From the NCBI GenBank assembly GCA_016930995.1, contig JAFGFQ010000045.1:1-64000 (forward strand): 64,000 nucleotides of DNA, written 5' to 3'. Numbering within the stretch: position 1 is the stretch's first letter; each line of letters begins with the position of its first letter. Origin of the DNA: Thermoplasmatota archaeon (GTDB lineage Archaea > Thermoplasmatota > E2 > DHVEG-1). The notes under the pieces were generated by a model. It made no database searches and was not told the DNA's origin. It saw nothing but the letters and a program-made list of their open reading frames with translations. The translations under genes and the position numbers were made by a program. Of the stretch, positions 17,463-27,116 are shown one piece after another.

Positions 17463-20400
17463 ATGAACCTCAGAAAATTACTGCTAGTGATAGGTGGCAT
17501 GCTGCTTATTACAAACTCTTTGCATTTTTTTTCTCCCTCTCCTATATGTAGGGCAGATACTCCGCCAACCCTCTATGTCGGACGAGGAGAAAACTACTTC
17601 AGCATCCAAGATGCACTTGATGATGCGGCAGACGGCTATAGAATTTTTGTGTATAATGGAACCTACTACGAAAACCTGGTCATTAATCATCGGATCGACT
17701 TATTTGGAGAAGATCAGAGCATCACTATCATAAACGGAAACAAAACAAGCACGGTAATTACGGTAAATGCGAACAATGTAAACATCAGTCATTTCACGAT
17801 AACAAACGGGAGCGCTACAGAGGGTGCAAGCGTTATCGAAGTCAATGGCGATAATTCAATAATCACGGATAATATCATTTCAAACGGGTATCATGGGATT
17901 CATCTAGATACCTCGGATAATCATCTTGTGTATGATAACATCATCCATAATAATTCTGGTGATGGAATCAGACTGTATCGCTCTTATAATAATGTGAACA
18001 TCAGTTACAATACCATCATAAACAACAGGAACGGTCTCTACCTGTATGCATCTGATGGAAATAACATTTATAACAACGAAATGCAGAACAATAATCAAAG
18101 CGGGATTTTCCTGAATAGTAGCTGCCAATATAATATCGTCAGAAACAACAATGCGTCTAAGAATATGAAACATGGTATCTATTTGAACGATTACAGCGAT
18201 TATCAAGCAATTTCCTATAATCAGATTTTTTATAATAAAAACTCAGGATTGGTTTTAGAAAACTGCAGCATGAACTTTGATATCAACGGCAATACAGTCA
18301 TAGGCAATGTCAACTACGGAATGATGATTGTTGGTTCCATGAACAACATCAGCAATAACATTATATCCTCCAATAAAAAAGACGGACTCTACCTCTCGGC
18401 TGATGACAACAATATGGTATATAGGAACATCATGAGTTATAACACCATGGCGGGTATTCGATTGTATAATTCCACCTATGACTACATTCGTAACAATGAA
18501 ATCTGCTATAACGCTGATTGTGGGGCGTACCTAGATTTTTTCACTATTAACAACGTGATATACAATAACTACTTCCATGATAATACACGAAACGCTATGG
18601 ATAAAAGTATCAACCGCAACAAATGGAATATCACAAAAACAAATGGAATTAACGTCATCAAAGGAACCTCTCTTTGCGGTAACTATTGGGATGACTATGA
18701 TGAATCAGCTGAAGGGGTCATCGACGTTGACGTCGATGGAGTTGCAGACAATCCATACACAATCTATGCAATAAATTCAGATAAAGGACCATTGCTAGAC
18801 ACAATAAAACCCCAAATAGGCATCCCCAGTAGCTCACCTGTTTCGCAGACATTAGGGAAATACACAAATCTTTCTGTTCTTATCACGGACAATACAAAAA
18901 TTACAGCAGCCTTCGTCAACATCACAGGACCTGATGGGCAATACTACAATGTCAGTATCACAGAGAATATGACAGGAAACATCTACTCATATTATAGAAA
19001 ATTTTCAACGACCGGTAACTACACCTACCATATAGATGCAAAGGACCCACGAAATTGGAATTCGTCGATAAATCAAACATTTTCCATTCAACCAGGGGAA
19101 AAACCAACGATAAAAGACAATTCACCTACGACAGGAAAACCATCAAAAAAATTCACCTTCAACGCAACCGTGACATCCAAAGATGCGTTATCATCGGATC
19201 TTGAGGTCTCTGTCGTATGGAACCATGGGAGCATTGGTAATAATTCAACTATGCTGATTTCCCGTGGAAATTATTTTGTTGCAACGGTGACACTTGGACA
19301 TAGCATTGAAAACCTCACCTATCATTATTATGCAACTGACAAATGGGGTAATAATGCTGTCTCGGAAACAAAAAAAATAAAAATCCTCGATACAGAACCG
19401 CCGGTGATTTCTATCAACCGGTATGGGCGTTCCTATGAGAATCTCCTGAATAGTTACACAATCGGTGCGACGATTACCGATGACTCTCTCGTATCAACAG
19501 TCACCCTTGAATATTGGTACAACAGCAGTAATATAATGACCGCCAGAATGGAATCAATGGGGAGTAATTATTATAAAAAAGTTATCATCCTTGATGAGTC
19601 TCCTTCCAAACTGTTTTGTATCATTAATGCGACTGATGTCGCAGGAAATTCAAAAGATACAAAAAATCCAACAGCACATCATGGTGGGCCCTATAATGGG
19701 TTTGTATTACAGACTATTAAACTTAATGGCTCTAGAAGCGTTGATCTTGATGGGACAATTACCAATTATACATGGGATTTCGGTGATGGTACGACTGGGG
19801 TTGGTGACATTGTGTACCATACGTACTTTTCAAGTGGTACATACACTGTAACGTTAACCGTTACAGATGACCAAGGTAGAAACGGGACAAACCAGACGAG
19901 CGTGACTATCCTGCCTTTCACACAACACACGATACCACTTGACCAACTCGATCTTATTAACACCAGATATAATCTCGATCTTACCGAGCAATTCTTCTGC
20001 TACGACTCTGATGGTGATGGGGTTTTTGATATATTTGTTGACCCTGCAAATGAACTCAGTGCAGTTCATGAGAAATCCGTAAACTTCAACGGGAACATCC
20101 TTTTTTTAGTATCAATCGGTGCAGATTTTGTCCCAGAGTTCTTCTGGGATACTACAAATGATCTAATTTTACCGATTGTCCATACCATCGGTGTTGTTCA
20201 AAACAAGGTAGTTGATGATGAAACTGAACAGGCAAAATTATATGTGACTGTTCAGAAAGAGCAGTGGATTTATATCGAAATCGACGACCAATACCCTGAT
20301 GCATCGGTCATCATTACGACGGCTGGTCGAACAATTTCGGCTGATAAAATATGGAGGAAAAACCAGAAGATTTATGTCTTTGATGATCCAGAAACTTACT

Positions 20401-21107
20401 ATGAGTTTATGTTTTATAATATCTATCCTGCTGTTTCTGCTGTATTTTCACCAACCGATGGAGGACTAATCAACAGCGAACATCCGACAATTAAAATTAC
20501 CTATAATGTCCCTGTGACTATTATCACTGCGACCTTTGATGCGTTCAATGTTCAATCCCAGTTGGTCCGCTTGGATGAGAAAAATTATTTGTATACACCA
20601 CCGGGATATCTTGAAAATGGTACTTATTCATTTGATATACATGCGCAAGCTGTGCTGGGGAAAGGATTTCTTTCCTCGTCGGTTGTGTATTTTTATTTTT
20701 CCTACGAAACCCCTCCTCAAAAAAGCTTTTTAGAGCAGAACGGTCTTTGGATCATGATTGGCGTATTAATCGGAACTCTCGGAGGATTATTGCTACTATT
20801 CAAAGTAAAAAACATTACTATCGATGGATTTATCTATCTACGAAATAGGAAGATTGTCCCTTTCTTCAAATCGATTATCTTTGGACCGGTAAGCATACAA
20901 ATCCCTCATGAGCATCTCAGCAAAGCCGAATTCTATGTTGATGGCACATTAAAAGATGAAATAACATCGTTTCCCGTATTCTGGCAATGGAATGAAAAAG
21001 CGTTTTTGAAGCACACACTTGAAACACGGGTGTACGACAATGACGGAAATAGCATTTCAAGCGGGGAAATGGAATTCTATATTTTTAATCTTTCAAAAGG
21101 AAAATAA
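17463..21107 (+). CDS. Large surface protein: parallel beta-helix, PKD domain, C-terminal membrane anchor
   Basis: 1,214 residues from ATG 17463, where a classic signal peptide begins (MNLRKLLLVIGGMLLI); starts up to 17415 are in frame but lie close to or before the transcription start implied by TTATATGA at 17410-17417. A NosD-like right-handed beta-helix spans about 50-430, with many Asn-rich rungs such as NNISNNIISSNKKDGLYLS. Ig-like segments follow, then a PKD domain (YTWDFGDGTTGVGDIVYHTY), further beta domains, and a membrane helix near 1100 (GLWIMIGVLIGTLGGLLLLF) with a cytosolic tail. Such proteins bind or process polysaccharides or form cell-surface structures. Function is not known. 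Confidence 0.85.
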   Translation: MNLRKLLLVIGGMLLITNSLHFFSPSPICRADTPPTLYVGRGENYFSIQDALDDAADGYRIFVYNGTYYENLVINHRIDLFGEDQSITIINGNKTSTVITVNANNVNISHFTITNGSATEGASVIEVNGDNSIITDNIISNGYHGIHLDTSDNHLVYDNIIHNNSGDGIRLYRSYNNVNISYNTIINNRNGLYLYASDGNNIYNNEMQNNNQSGIFLNSSCQYNIVRNNNASKNMKHGIYLNDYSDYQAISYNQIFYNKNSGLVLENCSMNFDINGNTVIGNVNYGMMIVGSMNNISNNIISSNKKDGLYLSADDNNMVYRNIMSYNTMAGIRLYNSTYDYIRNNEICYNADCGAYLDFFTINNVIYNNYFHDNTRNAMDKSINRNKWNITKTNGINVIKGTSLCGNYWDDYDESAEGVIDVDVDGVADNPYTIYAINSDKGPLLDTIKPQIGIPSSSPVSQTLGKYTNLSVLITDNTKITAAFVNITGPDGQYYNVSITENMTGNIYSYYRKFSTTGNYTYHIDAKDPRNWNSSINQTFSIQPGEKPTIKDNSPTTGKPSKKFTFNATVTSKDALSSDLEVSVVWNHGSIGNNSTMLISRGNYFVATVTLGHSIENLTYHYYATDKWGNNAVSETKKIKILDTEPPVISINRYGRSYENLLNSYTIGATITDDSLVSTVTLEYWYNSSNIMTARMESMGSNYYKKVIILDESPSKLFCIINATDVAGNSKDTKNPTAHHGGPYNGFVLQTIKLNGSRSVDLDGTITNYTWDFGDGTTGVGDIVYHTYFSSGTYTVTLTVTDDQGRNGTNQTSVTILPFTQHTIPLDQLDLINTRYNLDLTEQFFCYDSDGDGVFDIFVDPANELSAVHEKSVNFNGNILFLVSIGADFVPEFFWDTTNDLILPIVHTIGVVQNKVVDDETEQAKLYVTVQKEQWIYIEIDDQYPDASVIITTAGRTISADKIWRKNQKIYVFDDPETYYEFMFYNIYPAVSAVFSPTDGGLINSEHPTIKITYNVPVTIITATFDAFNVQSQLVRLDEKNYLYTPPGYLENGTYSFDIHAQAVLGKGFLSSSVVYFYFSYETPPQKSFLEQNGLWIMIGVLIGTLGGLLLLFKVKNITIDGFIYLRNRKIVPFFKSIIFGPVSIQIPHEHLSKAEFYVDGTLKDEITSFPVFWQWNEKAFLKHTLETRVYDNDGNSISSGEMEFYIFNLSKGK

Positions 21108-21109
21108 TT

Positions 21110-22018
21110 CTATAGAATTTGCTCCTCTTTTTTTGTATGGTCTTTTTCAGAAAGCAGTGTCAACCCCTCCTCAGTTAGTTCGATTTCATTGAATGATACA
21201 TAATGAAGGAGTTCACTCTGAAGTAGTTTCCGGACGATTTGCTCAAATTCAATTTTTGAAACATGTAAAACCACTGAAGCTGTCTCTGCGTCCATATCCC
21301 GTGATTGCAGCATTTTCAAAAGCTGTATTTCTTTCTCGGTTAGAGAAAGCTGCTGTCCATATTCACTCGATGGGTCTTCGTATTCCTGGGTGAGGTTTGT
21401 CACATAACTCTCAATAATGGTATCCAGATTCAACCGATCAAGCTCTTTTCCTTCTTTGCTGTATAAAACACAGGTTTTCTGTAAGGGGTCATATTTCCAG
21501 GATCCTACGTTTTTCCAGCTGTACCCAAGAAGGCTGACATCATCATGGTGTTCCATCGCTGAGGTAGCTCTCTTAATTTGAGCCTGTTGTTTTTTCTTCC
21601 GATGTTGCCTATGCATATACCGTTGCTCTGTTTGCAGGAGTGCAAGGTCAACTCCATAGTTCCGCAACTCTGCTATGATTTCTTCTCCAGCTTGTTCTTT
21701 TAATTCTTTTATGAAGAATAACCCGGTTTTTCCGACTAAATCCATGTAAACGATTCGGATTATCGCCTCAATTGCAGTCCCAATTCTTGGTGAATCAACA
21801 GTATCTATGTCGTTTGAGATGTTTATGATTATTTCTGAGTTGGTAAACTCAGGATTTTCGATGTTAACGTATTTAAGAAAATCGTAGTTTTGTTCCAGTG
21901 TTTTAATGATGGCACCTATGACTGTTGCAGCAAAAGTTTGGGACGTCCGTCTACTTGCGACATAATATAATGTACGCAGTATGCCTCCAATTACTTCCGA
22001 ATTCTTCAAATTCGCCAT
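21110..22018 (-). CDS. Winged-helix regulator-like protein coupled to the histidine kinase
   Basis: 302 residues. The N-terminal 110 residues (SEVIGGILRTLYYVASRRT, then TAIEAIIRIVYMDLVGKTGL) are a predicted mixed domain I do not recognise. A basic stretch near 140 (RQHRKKKQQAQIKRA) separates it from a region with WKNVGSWKYDPLQKTCVLY. The C-terminal part (about 220-300) has helix-turn-helix character: LSLTEKEIQLLKMLQSRDMD, VSKIEFEQIVRKLL, FNEIELTEEGLTLLSE. The gene begins 6 bases after the kinase stop, so it is probably the kinase output or a modulator acting on DNA. Confidence 0.6.
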   Translation of the reverse strand: MANLKNSEVIGGILRTLYYVASRRTSQTFAATVIGAIIKTLEQNYDFLKYVNIENPEFTNSEIIINISNDIDTVDSPRIGTAIEAIIRIVYMDLVGKTGLFFIKELKEQAGEEIIAELRNYGVDLALLQTEQRYMHRQHRKKKQQAQIKRATSAMEHHDDVSLLGYSWKNVGSWKYDPLQKTCVLYSKEGKELDRLNLDTIIESYVTNLTQEYEDPSSEYGQQLSLTEKEIQLLKMLQSRDMDAETASVVLHVSKIEFEQIVRKLLQSELLHYVSFNEIELTEEGLTLLSEKDHTKKEEQIL

Positions 22019-22024
22019 AGAGAC

Positions 22025-25000
22025 TCACGTTTCGAAATCAACTATCATTTTATAGACATATGGAAGTTGTATGATAAATCTACTTCCTTTTCCAACCTCA
22101 CTTTCCACCCAGATTGACCCGTTATGTTTTTTTATTATTTCTTTGGAAATGAACAAGCCCAACCCTGTGCCCTCATTGTTACGATCCTCACCGGTGTATG
22201 CTTGATAGAATTTTGTAAAAATTTTCTTCAGTTCATCCTTTGAAATCCCAATTCCTGTATCAACGACAGCGATTTGAATATAGTTGTTGTTCTTTTCTGC
22301 CTCTACCCCAATATAACCACAATCGGTGAATTTCAATGCATTACCGATGAGATTTTTCATTACTTGTGATAAACGATTTTTATCACCAATAATATGTGGG
22401 AGTTGTGTTTGGATATTGACATGAAATTCAAGTTTTTTATTCATAATCGCTGGTCGCATATCCTCAACAATTTCATTAAGGAACTCGGCTGGGTCAATTT
22501 TCTCCATATCAAATCGCATCGTGTCACTATCGAGTCGAGCAACATCAAGGATATCATTGACGAGTTTCAGGAGTCGTTCCGCGTTCCGTAGACTAATTTT
22601 TGCCCAATTCTTTATTTTTTCGTTACTCTCATTATCATGGATGATAAGATCCAAATATCCTTTGATTGGAGTAACTGGCGAACGTAGCTCATGAGCCGCG
22701 ATATTCATAAACTCTGTCTTCAGACGTTCATTTTTCTTCAATACGTCTTCTATCTCTCTTCGTTGTGTGATATCACGGACCGTGCAGACAACACCACCAA
22801 ATTCCGTCTGTTTGGTCAGAGGTGCAATGTTTACTTCGATGGGGATAATATCACAATTACCAGAGACTAGCTCTAACTCAACATTCTCTATTTTATCATT
22901 CTTCTTTCGAACATCTATAAAAATTTGCTGGAAGAAATAGACGGAATCCTCAAGGAGATATTTTCGAAACGGTGTCGCAAGAATTTGACTCTTTCGCCGT
23001 CCACATAATTTTTCAAAGGACGGATTGACATACGTTAAACGCCCAAGTGAATCTGTTGTAAACACTCCATCTGCTGACGTTTCAGCAAGGATACGATAAT
23101 TCTCCTCTGATTTTACGAGCTGTTCCCATATCTTTTTTCGATCTGTAATGTCTTCAAGTGTACCAACAATATACACCGGTTCATTTTTCTCATCGAAAAT
23201 CGTAGAGCATGTATCACGAATCCATCGGTACCCTCTTTTTTTATGTTTAAAGCGATACTCAATTGATTGAATAGCATTTTCCTTCTGTTGCTGTTCTGAC
23301 ATCGTTTTCCGATGCTGGGTCCAACGTGGGTAGTCCTCAGGATGAATGAAACTATCAATTTTTTTCAAGGGAAATGAAATCAATTCTTCAGGAGAGTATC
23401 CAACGATTTTGACTGAAGATGGACTGATATAGTCGTAGGTTTCCTTTATAATATTGAACTGATACATCATATCAAGTGAATTCTGCAAAACCACCTCGAA
23501 TCGTTTTTCGTTTTCGTTTAATGCGTTTATGACTTTTTGATTTTGTGTTTTCATACCATAGGAGAAAATAATTCCGATAGGATTGTTACCATCGCCTTTT
23601 ATCAAATTCGCAGAAAGTTGCACCTGAAATACTGATTTATCTTTGCGGATGCCAGTGAGATTACCAATCCAGTTACCATTTGTATTGAGTGCATCCATTA
23701 CTTCATTAAATTGGTCTTTCATTTTCCAGAACTGAACCATCGGTTTGCCAATTATCTCATCAGGGGTTGCATACCCCCACATGCGAAGAAAAGACTCATT
23801 GGCATAGGTTAAATTTCCTTCAAGGTTCATGAAAGCGATTGCATTTACACTAGATGCAATTGCGTTATCTTTCCTTCTTAGGGCTCCCTCAGTGTATTTA
23901 CGTTTAAAACTATCAGAGAGTATGACCAGATGAGCGAGTGTGTCTCCCGTGTCATTTACTACGGGAGATACTTCAGCACGCACAAGACGCTTTTCTCCTT
24001 GTTTCGTCAGAACATTTATCTCAAGAGAAGTGATTTTTTTATTCAATTTTTTTCTTGAAAATGCCTTTTTTATATTTTTTTGTGACTCTTTAGTAAGAAA
24101 CGATGCATTCAATAAATTCATCTCATGTATTTCGTTTAGTGAATAGCCGGTGCGTTCAGCGACTCGTGCGTTTGTATCAACAATCATACCATTTGTATCA
24201 ACGAGAAGGATACATTGGGGAAACATGTTAAACATACGACGATAGCTGTTCTCTTTTTCCAACAATAACTCTTCTGTTTTTTTCATTTCAGTTATATCTT
24301 TTAAAATCACCAACACTGCATGAGTACGAGATGACGATGCCTCCTGCACGGGGCTTATTGTCCGTATATGCCATTGATCATTTTCACATTGCACGTCTCT
24401 GATAGGCAGACCATGTTCAAATACCCAGGAAAGCTTCTTTCTAAATTCCTCTGTTTCTTGGGTAGAATGAAATCCCTGATATTTTTTCCCTAGGATTTCT
24501 TCGCGAGAACAACCCAGTTTTGACAGGTAAGTATTGTTCACCATAAGGTATTGATCATTCGAGTCTAATAAGAACATTGAATCATCTGTATACTGAATTA
24601 TTGAATCGAGGTATTGCTCTGCTTGTTTTTGTTCAGAGATGTCTTTGATAATGTAGACGAACCCAAGGTGTTTTCTATCATTATTTTTTACATAATGAAG
24701 GGTTGCTTCAACGTCTAATTCCCGATTGTCCTTGGCAAGAATCTTTGTTACTAATTGATTATCACATGTTGATTGCTCGTCCAATTTTCGTTCGATACGT
24801 AACCATTCGTCTGTGGAATGCAGCGATGCTAAAGATTGTAAATAAAGATCCACCTTTGATTTTTTCAATAGATGCTCGGTATACGCATTCCATGAGATAA
24901 TCCTTTTTTCTGGGTCAAGAACAAGAATGGCAAGCGGACTTGTCTTAAAGACTGTTCGATAGATGCTGTCAAGATATTCTTGATTTAAGCTGGTTGGTTG

Positions 25001-25165
25001 TGTTTGCTGGGATTCGAAAAGCATCAGAGTATCATTTGATGCAATAGTGGTGCTCCTGGTTGATTTTTTTTCCTGCTCTCTATCATCAGAGCATGATTTT
25101 GTCTCTGAATTTCTCAATCGTTCTTCTTCCCGTAATATACGTACGATTTCGGGTTCGCTTGTCAT
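22025..25165 (-). CDS. Multi-PAS sensor histidine kinase
   Basis: 1,046 residues, soluble. The N-terminal peptide EIVRILREEERLRNS is shared with the proteins at 6465 and 61493. Six or so PAS/PAC modules follow (about 70-800), e.g. YLDSIIQYTDDSMFLLDSND and YRILAETSADGVFTTDSLG. The kinase core is intact: HisKA with NIAAHELRSPVTPIKGYLD (phospho-His), N box NRLSQVMKNLIGNALKF, G1 DTGIGIS, F box FTKFYQ and G2 GTGLGLFI. GAGGATC precedes ATG 25165. It lies between the response regulator gene (83 bases upstream) and the winged-helix gene, forming one operon. Redox or ligand sensing by PAS is likely; the ligand is unknown. Confidence 0.92.
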   Translation of the reverse strand: MTSEPEIVRILREEERLRNSETKSCSDDREQEKKSTRSTTIASNDTLMLFESQQTQPTSLNQEYLDSIYRTVFKTSPLAILVLDPEKRIISWNAYTEHLLKKSKVDLYLQSLASLHSTDEWLRIERKLDEQSTCDNQLVTKILAKDNRELDVEATLHYVKNNDRKHLGFVYIIKDISEQKQAEQYLDSIIQYTDDSMFLLDSNDQYLMVNNTYLSKLGCSREEILGKKYQGFHSTQETEEFRKKLSWVFEHGLPIRDVQCENDQWHIRTISPVQEASSSRTHAVLVILKDITEMKKTEELLLEKENSYRRMFNMFPQCILLVDTNGMIVDTNARVAERTGYSLNEIHEMNLLNASFLTKESQKNIKKAFSRKKLNKKITSLEINVLTKQGEKRLVRAEVSPVVNDTGDTLAHLVILSDSFKRKYTEGALRRKDNAIASSVNAIAFMNLEGNLTYANESFLRMWGYATPDEIIGKPMVQFWKMKDQFNEVMDALNTNGNWIGNLTGIRKDKSVFQVQLSANLIKGDGNNPIGIIFSYGMKTQNQKVINALNENEKRFEVVLQNSLDMMYQFNIIKETYDYISPSSVKIVGYSPEELISFPLKKIDSFIHPEDYPRWTQHRKTMSEQQQKENAIQSIEYRFKHKKRGYRWIRDTCSTIFDEKNEPVYIVGTLEDITDRKKIWEQLVKSEENYRILAETSADGVFTTDSLGRLTYVNPSFEKLCGRRKSQILATPFRKYLLEDSVYFFQQIFIDVRKKNDKIENVELELVSGNCDIIPIEVNIAPLTKQTEFGGVVCTVRDITQRREIEDVLKKNERLKTEFMNIAAHELRSPVTPIKGYLDLIIHDNESNEKIKNWAKISLRNAERLLKLVNDILDVARLDSDTMRFDMEKIDPAEFLNEIVEDMRPAIMNKKLEFHVNIQTQLPHIIGDKNRLSQVMKNLIGNALKFTDCGYIGVEAEKNNNYIQIAVVDTGIGISKDELKKIFTKFYQAYTGEDRNNEGTGLGLFISKEIIKKHNGSIWVESEVGKGSRFIIQLPYVYKMIVDFET

Positions 25166-25248
25166 GATCCTCTTCCTAGGAGTATTTTTTTGTTTCTATT
25201 GCATCCCATTTTTGCATCCCAGATGTAATAGAGAATCCTCAATCACGT

Positions 25249-25611
25249 TTACGTTTTTAATATTTTATCTACTCTTTGCAAGAGTGTTTCTTTGTCAAAC
25301 GGTTTCATGATATAATCTGCTAATCCTTCGTCAATTAATACCTGCTTTCGTTTATCAGATATATCTAAGACACTCATAAACGCAACTTTGATGTCTTTGT
25401 TTTTCTTTTTAATACGATTGAAAACGTCCCAACCGCTCATCCCAGGCATCATGATATCTAGAAGGACCAGATCGACTTTTTCTTTTTCAAGTCGTCGTAA
25501 TGCTTCCTCGCCACTATACGATGGTACAACCGTGTAGCCACCTAATTCTAAGACGGTTCTTGTTAAATCAACAATATCTGGTTCGTTGTCGACAACCATG
25601 ATTTTTTTCAT
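25249..25611 (-). CDS. CheY-like response regulator (receiver domain only)
   Basis: 120 residues: KKIMVVDNEPDIVDLTRTVL with the acidic pair region, LVLLDIMMPGMSGWD with the phospho-acceptor Asp, AFMSV (Thr/Ser position) and YIMKPFDKETLL (conserved Lys). There is no output domain. GAGGAG precedes the ATG. It is first in the operon with the multi-PAS kinase and winged-helix protein, so it is probably that kinase's receiver. Confidence 0.92.
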   Translation of the reverse strand: MKKIMVVDNEPDIVDLTRTVLELGGYTVVPSYSGEEALRRLEKEKVDLVLLDIMMPGMSGWDVFNRIKKKNKDIKVAFMSVLDISDKRKQVLIDEGLADYIMKPFDKETLLQRVDKILKT

Positions 25612-25785
25612 GTCACAGTCTCCTCATCCAGTTTTGTAAGAATACTATTACTATAAGAAGATATCGTAAAATGTTTATTATAATTATTCTTTTTTTCATC
25701 CTGATATTTCCGCTTAGTGTCAGAAAAAGAAAAGTATAAATTCTCATTATTGATATGATATTTAAAATATCTTGCTGGGTGCACT

Positions 25786-26298
25786 ATGAAGAAAAACGAA
25801 AATATCTTTGTTTCTCTTGAAATACAAAAGGATATGGAAACGAAGGGATTGTTTTTAAGTGTTCAATTTGATAGAAACGCCCCTAATTTTTTCCAAGAAA
25901 ACGAGACTATTACATGGCTTCCTACCAATGATGAGCTTCATTTTCTCAACGAGGCCTTTGATCTTATTGGTACTACTACCCTTCAAATGAAGACGATTGA
26001 AGAAACACCTGAGGCCGACAACTCATCCGGAATTGAATCAACTGATTATTCTCATCGTTCCTCCGAAATCCGCATAGCTCCATTGCCTAACGATTTAACA
26101 CTCGAGGTAGATGAAGAAGCTGAATCATCTCGTGTAAGAAATAGGGATGATGAAGAAAAAATTTTTATCCAAGCAGATGAGAAAAAAATTGACGAAATAT
26201 TAAAACGAAAAAAACATGCCGTACGACAAAAAAATAATGATGATTCGGAAGATAAAGCACTCGTTGAAAGGATGTTGAAACAAAAAAAGAAAAAATAA
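25786..26298 (+). CDS. Charged protein of unknown function
   Basis: 170 residues, not recognised. The first 70 residues look globular (NENIFVSLEIQKDMETKGLF, LHFLNEAFDLIGTTTL). The rest is highly acidic, then strongly basic with Lys-rich ends (EILKRKKHAVRQKN, VERMLKQKKKK), which may mean nucleic-acid or membrane-surface contact. It is divergent from the response regulator gene with 174 bases between them, and convergent with the radical SAM gene. Confidence 0.6.
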   Translation: MKKNENIFVSLEIQKDMETKGLFLSVQFDRNAPNFFQENETITWLPTNDELHFLNEAFDLIGTTTLQMKTIEETPEADNSSGIESTDYSHRSSEIRIAPLPNDLTLEVDEEAESSRVRNRDDEEKIFIQADEKKIDEILKRKKHAVRQKNNDDSEDKALVERMLKQKKKK

Positions 26299-26321
26299 AT
26301 ACCTACTAGATTTTTTCTTAT

Positions 26322-27116
26322 TTAAATAATAATTTTATCAGATATATTATATTCCTTACAATATTTTGAGAGAGTATCATTCAATTGTTGAATGTATTTG
26401 GAACCTGGGCTGAAATTATTCTCATACAAGGTATCATATTTTGACAGGAGGTGCGGATAGTGTATTTTTATTAGATTTCTTACATACTGTTTTTGATCTC
26501 CTTTCAATTCTAAGTATTTATGTAGCACATATCGTGCCTCCACCTTCTGCGCTGCTGAAACGAGATTCTCTAATTCGATTTCAGTAATATATGGTAAGAT
26601 CGGAATCACCGCAATCCCTGCATTGATATCCTGCTTTCGCAACTCCTTGATAGTTCTCAGCCGGTCTACCGGAGATGGAACAGCAGGTTCGAAGATTTGA
26701 ACAACGTGATTATCAAGGGAAGAAATGCTTATTGTCACCAGACAGTCGAGATCAGCAATCAAATCAACATCCCGGAGAACTAAGGGAGATTTTGTTAAAA
26801 TGTGGCATGAGTAATTATTTTTTTTCAAGGTTTCAAGGATGGACCTTGTGAGATTAAATTTCTTTTCAGCATTCTGATAAGGATCGTACACAGATCCGAT
26901 AATAACCCTTCCTTTTTTCATTAACTGTAATTCTTTTTTTAAAACCTCAATACTATTTTTTTTCACATACACAGTTTTTTCAAAGGAAGAATCGCAATAT
27001 TGACATCCAAACTCACAATTTTCATATGGATCAACACAGAATGTTCCATGAAAAAGATTATCTTTTTTTGTAATTTTTTTTATCAGGGAGTCGCAGTTGA
27101 AGAGCCTGTAATCCAT
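26322..27116 (-). CDS. Radical SAM protein, SPL-like (COG1533)
   Basis: 264 residues. The iron-sulfur motif is CEFGCQYC (CxxxCxxC, about residues 33-40), within GTFCVDPYENCEFGCQYCDS, as in the spore photoproduct lyase-like COG1533 family; RVIIGSVYDPYQNAEKKFNLT and SCHILTKSPLVLRD are further family features. The reaction is unknown for the family members of this size. The ATG directly abuts the argS stop codon, so it is translated from the same mRNA. A role in nucleic-acid repair is often assumed from SPL similarity but is not shown here. Confidence 0.82.
   Translation of the reverse strand: MDYRLFNCDSLIKKITKKDNLFHGTFCVDPYENCEFGCQYCDSSFEKTVYVKKNSIEVLKKELQLMKKGRVIIGSVYDPYQNAEKKFNLTRSILETLKKNNYSCHILTKSPLVLRDVDLIADLDCLVTISISSLDNHVVQIFEPAVPSPVDRLRTIKELRKQDINAGIAVIPILPYITEIELENLVSAAQKVEARYVLHKYLELKGDQKQYVRNLIKIHYPHLLSKYDTLYENNFSPGSKYIQQLNDTLSKYCKEYNISDKIII

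Noticed and set aside
17463..21107. Repeated Asn-rich codons as a DNA repeat array or CRISPR
   Set aside because: They are irregular coding repeats of a parallel beta-helix; no identical direct repeats with spacers exist here or elsewhere in the window.
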